Source: an uncultured Oscillospiraceae bacterium
GTDB lineage: Bacteria > Bacillota > Clostridia > Oscillospirales > Oscillospiraceae
DNA length: 64,000 nucleotides
Assembly: GCA_934591635.1 (NCBI GenBank)
Contig: CAKTPI010000003.1
Span: 1 to 64,000, forward strand
Direction: 5' to 3'
The notes under the pieces were generated by a model that saw only the letters and a program-made list of their open reading frames with translations, did no database searches and was not told the origin of the DNA. The translations under genes and the position numbers were made by a program. This document shows positions 1 to 8,696 of the stretch, one piece after another. Every line of letters starts with the position of its first letter. Position 1 is the stretch's first letter.

Positions 1-77
1 GGACGATTAGCTCAGCTGGCTAGAGCATCCGCTTGACGTGCGGAAGGTCATAGGTTCGAGTCCTATATCGTCCACCA
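1..77 (+). tRNA. tRNA-Val (anticodon GAC)
   Basis: A full cloverleaf is visible. The acceptor stem pairs positions 1-7 with 67-73 and is followed by an encoded ACCA tail (74-77). The anticodon stem 28-32/40-44 encloses the loop 33-39, with GAC at 35-37, which reads the valine codon GTC. The T arm carries the standard GGTTCGAGTCC sequence. It is the first thing in the window, so other tRNAs may lie upstream. Confidence 0.96.
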
Positions 78-80
78 GTG

Positions 81-113
81 AGAGTCACCCATGTGGGTGA
101 CTCTTTTTGTTTT
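81..113 (+). terminator. Rho-independent terminator of tRNA-Val
   Basis: A 10-bp perfect stem (81-90 with 95-104, arms AGAGTCACCC/GGGTGACTCT, loop ATGT) is followed by a run of T residues interrupted once by G. It begins four bases after the tRNA 3' end. Confidence 0.9.
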
Positions 114-120
114 CTATGGT

Positions 121-168
121 AAAAACAGGAAGGCGCTGTTTCCATGGAAACGGCACCTTCCTGTTTTT
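121..168 (-). terminator. Terminator of the UDP-glucose dehydrogenase gene
   Basis: A long stem (outer arms AACAGGAAGG at 124-133 and CCTTCCTGTT at 156-165, with an inner GTTTCC/GGAAAC extension) abuts the minus-strand stop codon. A-runs on the plus strand on both sides give T-tracts in either direction, so it can also back up the tRNA terminator. Confidence 0.8.
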
Positions 169-1400
169 CAGTCTCTTCCGAATAAATCTCTAGTGTAAAC
201 CTTTTTGGCCACATCGTCAAGGCAGGAATCGTATCGGTTGGCGATAATTGCTTGGCTCTGCTGCTTAAAGACATTCAAATCATTAACAACCCGGCTCCCA
301 AAGAAGGTGGAACCGTCCTCCAGTGATGGCTCGTAAATGATAACAGTGACTCCTTTGGCTTTGATACGCTTCATAATTCCTTGAACGGAGGACTGGCGGA
401 AATTATCGGAGTCGCTTTTCATTGTCAGACGGAAGACACCAATGGTCGTTTTGTGTTCCTGACTGGGATTATAGGTATCATTGCTGCTGTAAGTACCGGC
501 GAGTTGGAGGACACGATCGGCGATGAAGTCCTTCCGGGTGCGGTTAGAGGCGACAATGGCCTCAATCAGGTTTTCCGGCACATCTGCATAGTTTGCGAGC
601 AGCTGTTTGGTGTCTTTGGGAAGGCAATAGCCGCCATAACCAAAGGAGGGGTTATTATAGTGGCTGCCGATGCGGGGATCCAGACAAACGCCCTGAATAA
701 TTTGCCGGGTATCCAGTCCTTTCAGCTCTGCATAGGTGTCCAGTTCGTTGAAGAAGCTGACACGAAGGGCCAGATAGGTATTTGCAAAGAGTTTGACTGC
801 TTCTGCTTCGGTGGATCCCATGATCAGCGTTTCGATGTCCTGCTTTATGGCTCCTTCCTGAAGAAGTTTGGCAAAGTTTTTGGCAGCCCTCATGGATTCT
901 GCATTTTGCATGTCCGCGCCTACAATAATCCGACTTGGGTAGAGATTGTCGTACAGCGCTTTGGATTCCCGCAAAAATTCCGGAGAGAATAGAATTCGTT
1001 CAAAGGAATACTTGTCCCGGATGGATGCGGTGAAGCCAACGGGGACGGTGGATTTGATGACAATAAAGGCGTTGGAATTGCAGTGGATCACCTGCTCAAT
1101 CACAGCTTCTACCGTTGAAGTGTCAAAGAAGTTTGTGCGGCTGTTGTAATTCGTTGGGGTGGCCACTACAACAAAATCCGCATTCCGGTATGCCTCTTCG
1201 GCATTTAAACTGGCGGTGAGGTTTAATTCCTTTTCGGCAAGGTATTTCTCAATATATTCATCCTGAACAGGTGATTTCCGCCTGTTGATGCATGCCACCT
1301 TTTCCGGAAGAATATCCACAGCGGTAACTGTGTGATGCTGCGCAAGCAGCATTGCAAGGGATAATCCCACATACCCGGTTCCTGCAATTGCGATCTTCAT
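168..1400 (-). CDS. ugd: UDP-glucose 6-dehydrogenase
   Basis: Cytosolic NAD-dependent oxidation of UDP-glucose to UDP-glucuronate, a precursor for exopolysaccharide or capsule. The 410-residue protein opens with a Rossmann motif (GTGYVG) and carries the family's catalytic-cysteine signature [12 protein letters not shown]; length and sequence resemble the short enterobacterial-type Ugd (about 390 residues). An in-frame extension to 1457 is open, but AGGAGG sits eight bases before the ATG at 1398-1400, so that start is preferred. It lies downstream of a polyprenyl-phosphate sugar transferase on the same strand, which supports a role in surface polysaccharide. A terminator-like hairpin separates the two genes, so it may also have its own promoter. 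A GDP-mannose dehydrogenase is the other possibility in the superfamily and is less likely from the signature. Confidence 0.92.
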   Translation of the reverse strand: MKIAIAGTGYVGLSLAMLLAQHHTVTAVDILPEKVACINRRKSPVQDEYIEKYLAEKELNLTASLNAEEAYRNADFVVVATPTNYNSRTNFFDTSTVEAVIEQVIHCNSNAFIVIKSTVPVGFTASIRDKYSFERILFSPEFLRESKALYDNLYPSRIIVGADMQNAESMRAAKNFAKLLQEGAIKQDIETLIMGSTEAEAVKLFANTYLALRVSFFNELDTYAELKGLDTRQIIQGVCLDPRIGSHYNNPSFGYGGYCLPKDTKQLLANYADVPENLIEAIVASNRTRKDFIADRVLQLAGTYSSNDTYNPSQEHKTTIGVFRLTMKSDSDNFRQSSVQGIMKRIKAKGVTVIIYEPSLEDGSTFFGSRVVNDLNVFKQQSQAIIANRYDSCLDDVAKKVYTRDLFGRD

Positions 1401-1434
1401 AGTGGCTGCCTCCTGTGTGTTTTTCCTAATTATA

Positions 1435-1477
1435 AAAGGAACCGTGAGAATTTGCAACTGGTTCTCATGGTTCCTTT
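1435..1477 (-). terminator. Terminator between sugar transferase and ugd
   Basis: Inverted repeat AAAGGAACCGTGAGAA / TTCTCATGGTTCCTTT (one G-T pair) followed on the minus strand by a short T-rich stretch. It lies downstream of the sugar transferase and 35 bases before ugd, so it may attenuate read-through rather than fully stop it. Confidence 0.65.
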
Positions 1478-1522
1478 AATGAATCATATGAAACAAACGT
1501 CAAGTGTTGCCGAACAGAGAAT

Positions 1523-2872
1523 TTACCGTACCCGTTCCTCATATTTCAGTTCGGCAACCTCCATGCCAACGCCTTCTGTGCTCTCTTTGGAGAACAAAAT
1601 TGTTGCAGTGGCAAGCATAATGGTCAGATCTTCCAAGATAGAGGGATGCGCAATGTACATCAAATCCATCAGGAGCTTGTCGTAAGGGGTGGTGTTGTAT
1701 TTCCCGTACACCTGTGCATAGCCAGTCAAACCGGCCTTGCATTGCAGGCGCAGGCGAAATTCCGGGAGTTCCTTCTCATATTCAGCGGCAATCTCAGGAC
1801 GTTCCGGGCGAGGGCCGACGATGCTCATATCTCCCTTGAAAATATTGATCAGCTGAGGAAGCTCATCCAGACGGCAGGCACGGATAAACCGGCCGACTTT
1901 CGTAATGCGGGGGTCATTCTCACCGGCGGACAGAACCGCGCCACTGTATTTCTCGGCGTCCACACACATGGAACGGAATTTCAGAATTTTAAATTCTTTT
2001 CCATCTTTGGTCAGGCGTACCTGTTTGTAAAAGGCGGGGCCGCCATCGCTCTTGACAAGAATGGTAACAATCAGTAAGAGAGGGGATAACAACACCAGCG
2101 CAACACCGCTGACCAGAATGTCAAACAGCCGCTTTACAATCAAAAACTCCATTGGCGGATTATAGCGTGTCGCGCGAATAAACGGCAGGTGGAACATATG
2201 CATCCGTTCTGCGCCGCTCATCATCACATCGCCAACGCGGGGAATCATGAATACATGAATGCCGTGTTCAATGCAGTATTTCAGGATAACATTACGGTCA
2301 CTGGAGTGGATACCGCATAGAAAGACATCTTCGGCACTCTGAAGCTTGTTCAGATCTTGCATCACATCTTCAATGGGGTAGGAAGCCTGAACAGCGTAAC
2401 GGCGTTCCAGCCCGTAGGCGCTGATCAGCTCTTCCATTCCCTGACGCAGGTCATAGATAACAATGCTCTTTTTGGGGGGATTTGTAGCAAAGAACAGTTT
2501 ATTTGAAATGACAGAGGAAATCGCGGCAACAATGCACTGCAGCAGGAAGCACATCAGACCCGGCAGCAGATTGGGGAAGGAGGGGGAAAGCAGCCAAATA
2601 ACAAGGGCTGCTAAAACATCGGTCACGCCCAAAGAGATAATCTGGCTGAATAACATTTCCCCGATGCGCCGCGTGCTGACCCGGAATCCATCCAGCCTCC
2701 TGCAAAGCATATAGAAGCAAAAGCCATATAGAATCAGCAATAGTAGAGAGACCCGCCCGGAGTGAATGGTTTGAGTGCGAGGTTCATAGAAACCAAACCA
2801 AACATAGGCAAAAGGAATCACAACCAATAGACTGTTAACAAGCTTAATTCCAGCGAAGGAGACTCTCTTCAT
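1523..2872 (-). CDS. Polyprenyl-phosphate hexose-1-phosphate transferase (exopolysaccharide priming enzyme)
   Basis: Initiates a surface polysaccharide by moving a sugar phosphate from a nucleotide sugar to undecaprenyl phosphate in the membrane. The 449-residue protein has four hydrophobic segments in about the first 120 residues, a middle nucleotide-binding-like domain, another membrane segment near residue 240, and a C-terminal bacterial sugar transferase domain. That domain shows KRLFDILVSG, FKILKFRSM, RLDELPQLINIFKGDMS and VGPRPERPE, all typical of the WbaP/EpsL/CpsE type. The ATG at 2870-2872 follows a GAAGGGAAG ribosome site. A strong promoter lies at 2985-3013. With ugd downstream it forms a small polysaccharide unit; no glycosyltransferases or flippase are in view, so the sugar transferred cannot be named. 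Confidence 0.9.
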   Translation of the reverse strand: MKRVSFAGIKLVNSLLVVIPFAYVWFGFYEPRTQTIHSGRVSLLLLILYGFCFYMLCRRLDGFRVSTRRIGEMLFSQIISLGVTDVLAALVIWLLSPSFPNLLPGLMCFLLQCIVAAISSVISNKLFFATNPPKKSIVIYDLRQGMEELISAYGLERRYAVQASYPIEDVMQDLNKLQSAEDVFLCGIHSSDRNVILKYCIEHGIHVFMIPRVGDVMMSGAERMHMFHLPFIRATRYNPPMEFLIVKRLFDILVSGVALVLLSPLLLIVTILVKSDGGPAFYKQVRLTKDGKEFKILKFRSMCVDAEKYSGAVLSAGENDPRITKVGRFIRACRLDELPQLINIFKGDMSIVGPRPERPEIAAEYEKELPEFRLRLQCKAGLTGYAQVYGKYNTTPYDKLLMDLMYIAHPSILEDLTIMLATATILFSKESTEGVGMEVAELKYEERVR

Positions 2873-2984
2873 GTATATCTTCCCTTCTAATATGTTCGCT
2901 TATCAGCCAGAGTGACAGGAGGAAGAGGATACCCCGGCGATGCGTTAAAATGTATCAATATCTCCTTGAGTAATTACTTGAGTA

Positions 2985-3013
2985 ATTATATACTACTTGT
3001 CACGAAATGGCAA
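2985..3013 (-). promoter_or_regulatory. Sigma-A-type promoter for the sugar transferase, with repeats at the start site
   Basis: On the minus strand TTGCCA (3013-3008) and TATAAT (2990-2985) are 17 bases apart. Immediately downstream (about 2966-2989) is a tandem repeat of TTGAGTAATTA, in minus orientation containing TTACTCAAGTAA, an imperfect palindrome. The position across the presumed transcription start suggests an operator; this is inference. The rest of the 2873-3235 gap shows no gene. Confidence 0.7.
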
Positions 3014-3235
3014 GCCGTTTTTTCACAATTCATGACTGAAAAAGTGATATTTGAACTGGCGAGTATCCACAATTTGTACAAAGAAACACAAAGCCTGCTG
3101 CTCCTGGACACATGCCTGAGTGAAAAATAAAAAATAGCGACTGCTATAGCTTTTTGAAGAAAAAGGAAGTATAAAAAAGTCTTACCGTGCAAGGACGGAG
3201 AAAAACAGCAGTAAGTAGTAGGGAGCGGATTCGGT

Positions 3236-4397
3236 ATGAACATGAAAAAGAAGCTGGGAAGGGTTGTAAGCAGTATTGTAGTCTGTGTCCTTTTTGTTTC
3301 CCTGGCGCCGGCTCAGGCGGAACCGCAGACCATCCGCGTTGCCTTTCCAACCCAGGAGTGCATGAGCTTTTTTGGCCATTCCGGCAAGGTGACTGGGTAC
3401 AATTATGACTATCTGGAAAAAATATCAGAGTATACCGGATGGGAGATGGAGTATGTCCCCTATGGAAGCGCCGACGGCAACGAAGCGGTGGGCAGCGCGC
3501 TTGCCGACCTGCAAAGCGGCAAGGTTGACCTGATGGGGCCGCTGCTGAAGAACGAGGCAACCCAGAAGATGTTCGAATTTCCGGAGAACAGCTATGGTAC
3601 GGTTTACACCACCCTTAATGCGCTGACCTCCAGCCCCTTGCGGGAAAATAATCTTTTCAATCAGGACGTTTTACGGGTTGGCCTTTGGCAGAAGGCAGAG
3701 ACACGGAATGAAGAGGTGCTGACCTTTTTGAAGTCAGAAAATCTTCCCTATGAGATTACTTATCCTGGATTGGCAGATGCCCGGCATGAATGGCCTGGAT
3801 GTAGCCCGAGCGATCCGAAAGATCATTCCCATCGATACACCGGTGCTTTTCCTCACTGCTTATGACTGGTCGGATATCGAGACCGAGGCATTGAAAATTG
3901 ATGTGGATGGCTTCCTTGCCAAACCCTTCACATACATGAACCTTAAGGAGAAGCTCATTGAAGTGGAGCATTTCAAAAATGCAGTGTCCAAGGAGACGGT
4001 TTCTCTGAATCTGAAGGGATTGCGGTTCCTGCTGGCAGAGGATAACGAGTTGAATGCGGAAATTGTGGTGGAACTGCTGAAGTCGGAGGGCGCATCCTGC
4101 GATGTGGCGGAAAATGGCAAGCTGGTAGTGGATAAGTTCCTGGCTTCTCCGAGCCATACCTATGATGCTATTTTGATGGATGTGATGATGCCGGTCATGA
4201 ACGGCTATGAGGCAACCAAAGCAATCCGGGAGTCCCGTCATCCGGAAGCCTTAACAATTCCAATTGTGGCAATGACGGCCAACGCGTTTGTGAAAGATGT
4301 GCAGGATGCATTGGACGCCGGCATGAATGCACATATTTCGAAACCCATCAACATGGAGACGCTGAAAAACCCCTTGGCTTCCTGCATTCGGCAGTAA
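3236..4397 (+). pseudogene. Hybrid sensor histidine kinase remnant, internally deleted and frameshifted
   Basis: The first part (3236 to about 3755) encodes a signal peptide and an extracellular amino-acid-binding-type (SBP_bac_3) domain: after AQA it begins PQTIRVAFPTQE and is coherent to ENLPYEITYP. At about 3750-3767 the sense reading jumps to a different frame, where ILDWQMPGMNG, the phosphoacceptor region of a receiver domain, begins. The rest (to 4397) finishes that truncated receiver and adds a second, complete one (LLAEDNELN at its start, ILMDVMMPVMNG, TANAF, SKPIN). Clostridial proteins with this N- and C-terminus carry membrane helices, HisKA and HATPase domains in between. Those parts are missing, so the gene cannot make a kinase. 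The second frame is open from an ATG at 3750 and could yield a free receiver protein. Real deletion or assembly misjoin cannot be told apart here. Confidence 0.82.
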
Positions 4398-4408
4398 GCT
4401 ATGCATAC

Positions 4409-4449
4409 AGAAAAGCAGCCTCTTTCCAAACGGAGAGAGGCTGCTTTCT
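4409..4449. terminator. Bidirectional terminator
   Basis: Stem AAAAGCAGCCTCT / AGAGGCTGCTTT (about 4411-4446) with A/T-rich flanks on both sides, lying between the convergent sensor remnant and the YesL-type gene. Confidence 0.8.
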
Positions 4450-4472
4450 TGGTAAGAGATCAGAATCAAAAT

Positions 4473-5099
4473 TTATGCTTCACCTGTCATTTTAAGCTTT
4501 TGAAAGATTTTGCTGATTACATTCAAATCATACAATGCAATCAGCGAGATGCCGCAGATTGGAAGCAGAAAGCTGAGGAAGAAGAAAACTTGGGGAACAA
4601 CGACCAGCAGCAGTGCAGGCAGAATGTTCATAGCAGTGACCAGAAGCATCTTTGGAAGATTGGCAATGCTTAGCAAAATCGCGTTGATGACCGTGTCCTT
4701 GACGGTTCCTGAATAGCGCACCAGCAATGGAAAAATCAGACCCGACACAAGAACCAAAGCGAAGGCACAGAAGCAAATGACCACAATAATAGCCATTCTC
4801 CCGGGAAAATTCATATAGGCAATCAGTCGGTAGTCTAGTGCCAGCATTCCGCCAAGGAATACAATGGCAAGCCAAAGAATAGTGCTTTTTCCAAAGTACC
4901 GCCGAAAGGCATGGAAGAAAACTTTGGCGCCGCAGTCTTCTTCGGCTTTCATTTCATCTAACGCGGCGAGCAGCGCACAGGTGGAAGCACCAATGGTGAC
5001 AAGCGGCAGACTGCACAGAAGCCACAGCAGGTTCAGCTTGACCAATGCTACAAGCTTGGTGCAGTAAACCATAAATTTGGAATCGGGAATAAATTTCAT
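4473..5099 (-). CDS. YesL/DUF624 family integral membrane protein
   Basis: A 208-residue protein with about five hydrophobic segments and the family's N-terminal pattern (VKLNLLWLLCSLPLVTIGAS followed by an Ala/Leu-rich turn). The family is of unknown biochemical function and is repeatedly found beside carbohydrate ABC importers of Firmicutes; here it sits next to a MurR-like regulator and a sugar importer. Start ATG at 5097-5099 has GGCGG upstream. It has its own good promoter (5130-5158) overlapping the end of the regulator gene, so it can be expressed apart from it. Confidence 0.82.
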   Translation of the reverse strand: MKFIPDSKFMVYCTKLVALVKLNLLWLLCSLPLVTIGASTCALLAALDEMKAEEDCGAKVFFHAFRRYFGKSTILWLAIVFLGGMLALDYRLIAYMNFPGRMAIIVVICFCAFALVLVSGLIFPLLVRYSGTVKDTVINAILLSIANLPKMLLVTAMNILPALLLVVVPQVFFFLSFLLPICGISLIALYDLNVISKIFQKLKMTGEA

Positions 5100-5129
5100 G
5101 CAATACCGCCTTTAAAACAGATGTCACCC

Positions 5130-5158
5130 ATTATAATGAAATCAACCCGATTCGTCAA
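5130..5158 (-). promoter_or_regulatory. Promoter of the YesL-type gene
   Basis: Minus-strand TTGACG (5158-5153) and TATAAT (5135-5130) with a 17-base spacer. The -35 box overlaps the stop codon of the upstream regulator gene (5155-5157). Confidence 0.75.
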
Positions 5159-6009
5159 CGCTGAGATTTGTCAGATTTCCGAATGTGCGTTTTGGACAGC
5201 TGCCCCAGGGACTGTTCGTAATCCTCGTTGGCAAAGGCAGTGAAAAGGATGTCAACCACGTTCAGCTGTGACATGCGGGAGGACATGGCGCCGCTGCGAA
5301 ACAGCGATTCGTTGGCAGCGGTGTAAAGCCGGTAATCCGCCAGCTCGTATACCGGCGACTGCACACAGCGGGTTATTGCAATAATAGGGGTTCCGTTCTT
5401 TTTCAGGTTTTTCATGCAGGCAATCACTTCTGCGGTCACGCCGGAATAAGAGAATACCAGCGCGGCATCCTGAGCGGTGGCGTTATACGATTGCACCAGC
5501 TGGGAATGCCAATCCTCGTTGATAATGCTCAGCTTATTAAGCCGCAGAAATTTTAAGTAGGCGTCCTGAGCGGCACACAGGGAAGCGCCAAGGCCGAAGA
5601 GATAGATAACCTTTGCCTTCCGCAGTAGCGCAACGCTGTCCCGCAGTACGGCCACGTCCATTAGGTCTCTGGTTTCCTCCAAGGAGAGAATATTAGCGTA
5701 GGTGATTTTATCAATAATTTGTTCCAAAGAGTCGGAACGCCGAATCTCCCGCTGGTCGTTTCTCCGGGTCTGCTCCCGCTGCGCCAGCTCGTAGGTCACG
5801 GCCCGCCGGAATTCCTTATAACCGGTGAAGCCGGTGTGGTTGCACATACGTACAATGGTAGAAGGGGAGGAAAAGGTGCGCTGTGCCAACTCGTGAACAC
5901 TTAGATCCACCACTAACTGCGGTTCTGCTAAGATTCGCTCTGCCACCCCCCGCTCTGTGCTGGAAAAACGTTCGGAACATTCCCGAAGACGAAGCAATGC
6001 ACTGGCCAT
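5155..6009 (-). CDS. RpiR/MurR family transcriptional regulator
   Basis: A 284-residue DNA-binding regulator: N-terminal HTH_6 domain (about 1-77, with ELAQRTFSSPSTIVRMCNHTGFTGY as the recognition region) and a C-terminal SIS sugar-phosphate-binding domain (about 125-255, YLFGLGASLCAAQDAYLK and VFSYSGVTAEV). RpiR regulators sense phosphosugars; MurR of this family binds MurNAc-6-phosphate. It is divergent from an operon holding murQ, namZ and nagZ, so MurNAc-6-phosphate as its ligand is a reasonable inference. The start has a strong AAGGAGG. An 18-bp perfect palindrome lies just upstream of that site (6024-6041), which suggests autoregulation. Confidence 0.9.
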   Translation of the reverse strand: MASALLRLRECSERFSSTERGVAERILAEPQLVVDLSVHELAQRTFSSPSTIVRMCNHTGFTGYKEFRRAVTYELAQREQTRRNDQREIRRSDSLEQIIDKITYANILSLEETRDLMDVAVLRDSVALLRKAKVIYLFGLGASLCAAQDAYLKFLRLNKLSIINEDWHSQLVQSYNATAQDAALVFSYSGVTAEVIACMKNLKKNGTPIIAITRCVQSPVYELADYRLYTAANESLFRSGAMSSRMSQLNVVDILFTAFANEDYEQSLGQLSKTHIRKSDKSQR

Positions 6010-6023
6010 TTTCTTTCCTCCTT

Positions 6024-6041
6024 TTGCACATCATTGTGCAA
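6024..6041. promoter_or_regulatory. Perfect palindrome, candidate RpiR operator
   Basis: TTGCACATCATTGTGCAA, two 7-base arms around TCAT, lies between a candidate minus-strand -10 box (TACAAT, 6055-6050) and the ribosome-binding site of the RpiR gene. Position and symmetry fit an autoregulatory operator; a mRNA hairpin is the alternative. Confidence 0.55.
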
Positions 6042-6222
6042 GCATAGCCATTGTACTGCCTTGAGCGAGGAAAGGCCATTCACGTTCTCAACAAAAAAAC
6101 ATGTCTAAATTTGTATAAAACACACAATGGAAAAGAAAGACTAAAAGCGTTGTTTCAATAGATCAAACAAAAATGTCAGATTCTACTCAGCGAGTGAAAT
6201 TTTGTTTCGGCAATTCATAAAA

Positions 6223-6254
6223 CACTTGACACAAAGTGCAGGATTAACTATAAT
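6223..6254 (+). promoter_or_regulatory. Promoter of the cell-wall sugar operon with inverted repeat over the -35 box
   Basis: TTGACA (6226-6231) and TATAAT (6249-6254) are separated by 17 bases, a consensus promoter. The -35 box is embedded in CACTT-N6-AAGTG (6223-6238), a possible operator. The remainder of the 6010-6329 divergent gap has no gene. The leader to the start codon is about 70 bases. Confidence 0.85.
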
Positions 6255-6329
6255 ATCACTAAAGCTTAAGGCTTTGCGGGGATACCCGGGAGCGGAGAGC
6301 AAAATTTGAAACATCAGGAGGAAACATAA

Positions 6330-7697
6330 ATGAAGAAGTTCATCGCGTTGCTGCTGGCTTGTGTTATGGTGTTCGGTTTGTTCACCATCGGTGCCAGCGC
6401 AGACTCCGAGGGTGCTGAAGACACAATCGTTATCATGGCCCCTCCCGTCACCGGCAATTATCTGTCCAATCTGAAGACTTGGGCGGATGACTTCCATGCA
6501 CTGTACCCCAATCTGAATGTGGAAATTATTGAGACCTCTTGGGGCGATCACAACGACAAGCTGTCCACCATGGCGCAGGCCGGTGAGGCTCCTGACATCG
6601 CTGAGATTGCTTCCGGTATCCTGGGCACCTTCGTGGAGATGGGCGTTGCTGTTGACATCGCTCAGTACATGGAGGCTGACCGCTTGGCTGACTATGATGA
6701 GGGCGCTCTGAAGTACCTGTCCCTGGAAGGCACCACCTATGGCCTGCCCCTGTATCTGACCATCCAGTCCATCGGCGCCAACAAGACCATGATGGAAGAG
6801 CTGGGCATTGATGTCAAGAAGATTCAGGAAGAGGGCTGGACCTACGAAGAGTTCCTGGATGTCATCAAGCAGGGCACCAAGGAAGGCACCTACGGCTTCG
6901 TGTTTGCTAACTCCGGCGTTACCGCTTCCGATATGCTGTACATTTTTGGCGCAGGCGCTGGCCTGAGCAACACCTTCACTTCTGATCTGAAGTATGCCTT
7001 CACCTCTGAGAACATGCTGACCCTGCTGAAGTCCATCGAAGAGATGACGAAGTCCGGCTACATGCCCAACTACGGCATCGAGGCTGGCCAGCGTATGGTT
7101 ATGTGCCAGACCGGCAATGCTATGATTTTCGGTAAGGCAATGCCTCTGTTTGAGAACAACTTCAAGAAGAACAACGCTGCCCTGGAAGCTAATGATGGCA
7201 CCGCTGTTGAGAACTCCCTGAAGATGGACTACGCTTTCCTGCCCGTTCCCACCATGGACGGCTGCGAGGAAGCCTGCTACGGCACTGTGGATGGCCTGAT
7301 CGCCATGCGCAACAAGAACACCACTGATGAGCACCTGAAGAACGTGCTTCTGTTCATGGATTACATTTGCTCCGGTGAGCGCATTGCCGAGTGCATGAAC
7401 GAGCTGTATCTGGAGCCTGTCTGCCAGTCCGGCCGTGACGCTCTGGTTTTGCCCGAGGGCCGCGACGCTGATAACCTGGCTACCGCCGGCCGCTGCATCG
7501 CTCTGGTTCAGGCTCCTCCCGAGGGCGTTACCGCTGAGATGTCTGCTACTGCTAAGAAACTGATGGACGAGCAAATCGTTCCCAAGTTCCAGGCTCTGTT
7601 GGCTGGTGAGATCACCGCTCAGGAAGCTTACGACCATATCGTTGAGGCCGCTCACGATGCATTTGGCGCTGAGAACTGCGCTGAAGGCAAGATCTAA
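6330..7697 (+). CDS. Sugar ABC transporter substrate-binding protein
   Basis: Family-1 extracellular solute-binding protein (455 residues) that captures a sugar for the permeases encoded next. A signal peptide is clear (MKKF, hydrophobic core, cleavage after GASA near residue 24). No lipobox follows the hydrophobic core, which is unusual for a Gram-positive binding protein; the LLAC at residues 7-10 lies too early in the signal. The body has family features (WADDFHALYPNLNVEIIETSW, AGEAPDIAEI). Codon use is strongly biased, which suggests high expression. GAGGAAAC precedes the ATG. Context with murQ, namZ and nagZ suggests that the ligand is a MurNAc/GlcNAc saccharide; this is inference. A long minus-strand open frame across this gene is a compositional shadow. 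Confidence 0.9.
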   Translation: MKKFIALLLACVMVFGLFTIGASADSEGAEDTIVIMAPPVTGNYLSNLKTWADDFHALYPNLNVEIIETSWGDHNDKLSTMAQAGEAPDIAEIASGILGTFVEMGVAVDIAQYMEADRLADYDEGALKYLSLEGTTYGLPLYLTIQSIGANKTMMEELGIDVKKIQEEGWTYEEFLDVIKQGTKEGTYGFVFANSGVTASDMLYIFGAGAGLSNTFTSDLKYAFTSENMLTLLKSIEEMTKSGYMPNYGIEAGQRMVMCQTGNAMIFGKAMPLFENNFKKNNAALEANDGTAVENSLKMDYAFLPVPTMDGCEEACYGTVDGLIAMRNKNTTDEHLKNVLLFMDYICSGERIAECMNELYLEPVCQSGRDALVLPEGRDADNLATAGRCIALVQAPPEGVTAEMSATAKKLMDEQIVPKFQALLAGEITAQEAYDHIVEAAHDAFGAENCAEGKI

Positions 7698-7710
7698 AAT
7701 TCTAACATTT

Positions 7711-7740
7711 GCCCACCCCACCTTGGTGGGGTGGACATTT
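7711..7740 (+). terminator. Intercistronic stem-loop (partial attenuator)
   Basis: CCACCCCACC (7713-7722) pairs with GGTGGGGTGG (7725-7734) around a TT loop, followed by ATTTTAT. It sits between the binding-protein gene and the first permease, the usual place for a hairpin that keeps binding-protein mRNA more abundant than permease mRNA. Confidence 0.65.
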
Positions 7741-7758
7741 TATCCCTGGAGGTAGACT

Positions 7759-8682
7759 ATGAACAGCGTAAAAGAAAAGCGGCAGCCAGTCCACCGCAAG
7801 CTGAGATTTACCAACGATGATCTGTGGGGATATATTTTCATTGCTGCCGCGATGATTATTTTCTGCGTCTTCACACTGTATCCGGTTATCAATGCAGTTT
7901 ATACCAGCTTTTTCAAGTATAAGCCCTTTGGCTCTGAATATATCGGCCTAAAGAACTATGCCGATACACTGAAAATTTCCAAATTCAATCTGTTTTACAA
8001 GGCGGCGGGCAACACCATCGTGTATACGGTCGTGGTGGTTCCGCTTTCTCTTCTGCTTTCCTTTGCAATTGCGGTTATGATTTTGCCATTCCAGAAGAAG
8101 GTACAGTCCATTTTCAAGGCTATGTATTACCTGCCGGGTATTGCCTCCGGCGTGGCCCTTTCTGTGGTCTGGCTGTGGCTGTATGATTCTTCTCCCGATG
8201 GAATTTTTAATCGCCTGCTGGGTATTTTCGGTATCCCGGCACAGAACTGGCTTTCTTCCACCAAAACCTCGATGCTTTCCCTGATTATCATGGCACTGCT
8301 TTCAAGCCATGGTGTCCGGGTTATCACATACATTGCGGCACTGCTTGGAATTGATAACAGCTATTTTGAGGCGGCCGAGTTGGATGGCGCAAGCTTCTTC
8401 CAGAAAGTGCGGTTTATTGTTTGGCCCCTGGTGAAGCCGACCACCCTGTTCCTGCTGATTACCGGCGTGATTGGTTCCTTCCAGGTGTTTATGAATGCCT
8501 ATATGATGACCGGCGGAGGCCCGGATAATTCCACGACCATGATCGGCCTGCTGATTTACCGTAACGCATTTGAGCGGGGCCAGTATGGCCTTGCCTGCGC
8601 CCAGGCAATTCTGCTTGCAATCGCCATTGCCATTATGTCCCTGTTCCAATTCAGGGTAATGGGCGTGGACGTTGAGTATTAA
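7759..8682 (+). CDS. Sugar ABC transporter permease, MalF/UgpA-like
   Basis: First membrane subunit of the importer (307 residues). It has an N-terminal helix after a basic tail and six hydrophobic segments in all. The cytoplasmic EAA loop, which docks the ATPase, reads YFEAAELDGASFFQKVRFIVWP at about residues 195-216. GGAGG lies seven bases upstream of the ATG at 7759. It follows the binding-protein gene across a stem-loop and precedes the partner permease by 14 bases. No ATP-binding subunit is in this operon. Confidence 0.9.
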   Translation: MNSVKEKRQPVHRKLRFTNDDLWGYIFIAAAMIIFCVFTLYPVINAVYTSFFKYKPFGSEYIGLKNYADTLKISKFNLFYKAAGNTIVYTVVVVPLSLLLSFAIAVMILPFQKKVQSIFKAMYYLPGIASGVALSVVWLWLYDSSPDGIFNRLLGIFGIPAQNWLSSTKTSMLSLIIMALLSSHGVRVITYIAALLGIDNSYFEAAELDGASFFQKVRFIVWPLVKPTTLFLLITGVIGSFQVFMNAYMMTGGGPDNSTTMIGLLIYRNAFERGQYGLACAQAILLAIAIAIMSLFQFRVMGVDVEY

Positions 8683-8696
8683 GGAGGGAAAACAAA

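Noticed and set aside
3187..3408. A short plus-strand frame overlapping the start of the sensor remnant
   Set aside because: It lies in another frame over a coherent signal peptide and binding domain and shows no features.
6183..7721. A 512-codon minus-strand open frame across the sugar-binding protein gene
   Set aside because: Antisense shadow of a highly biased gene; no ribosome-binding site and a low-complexity Gly/Val/His-rich translation.
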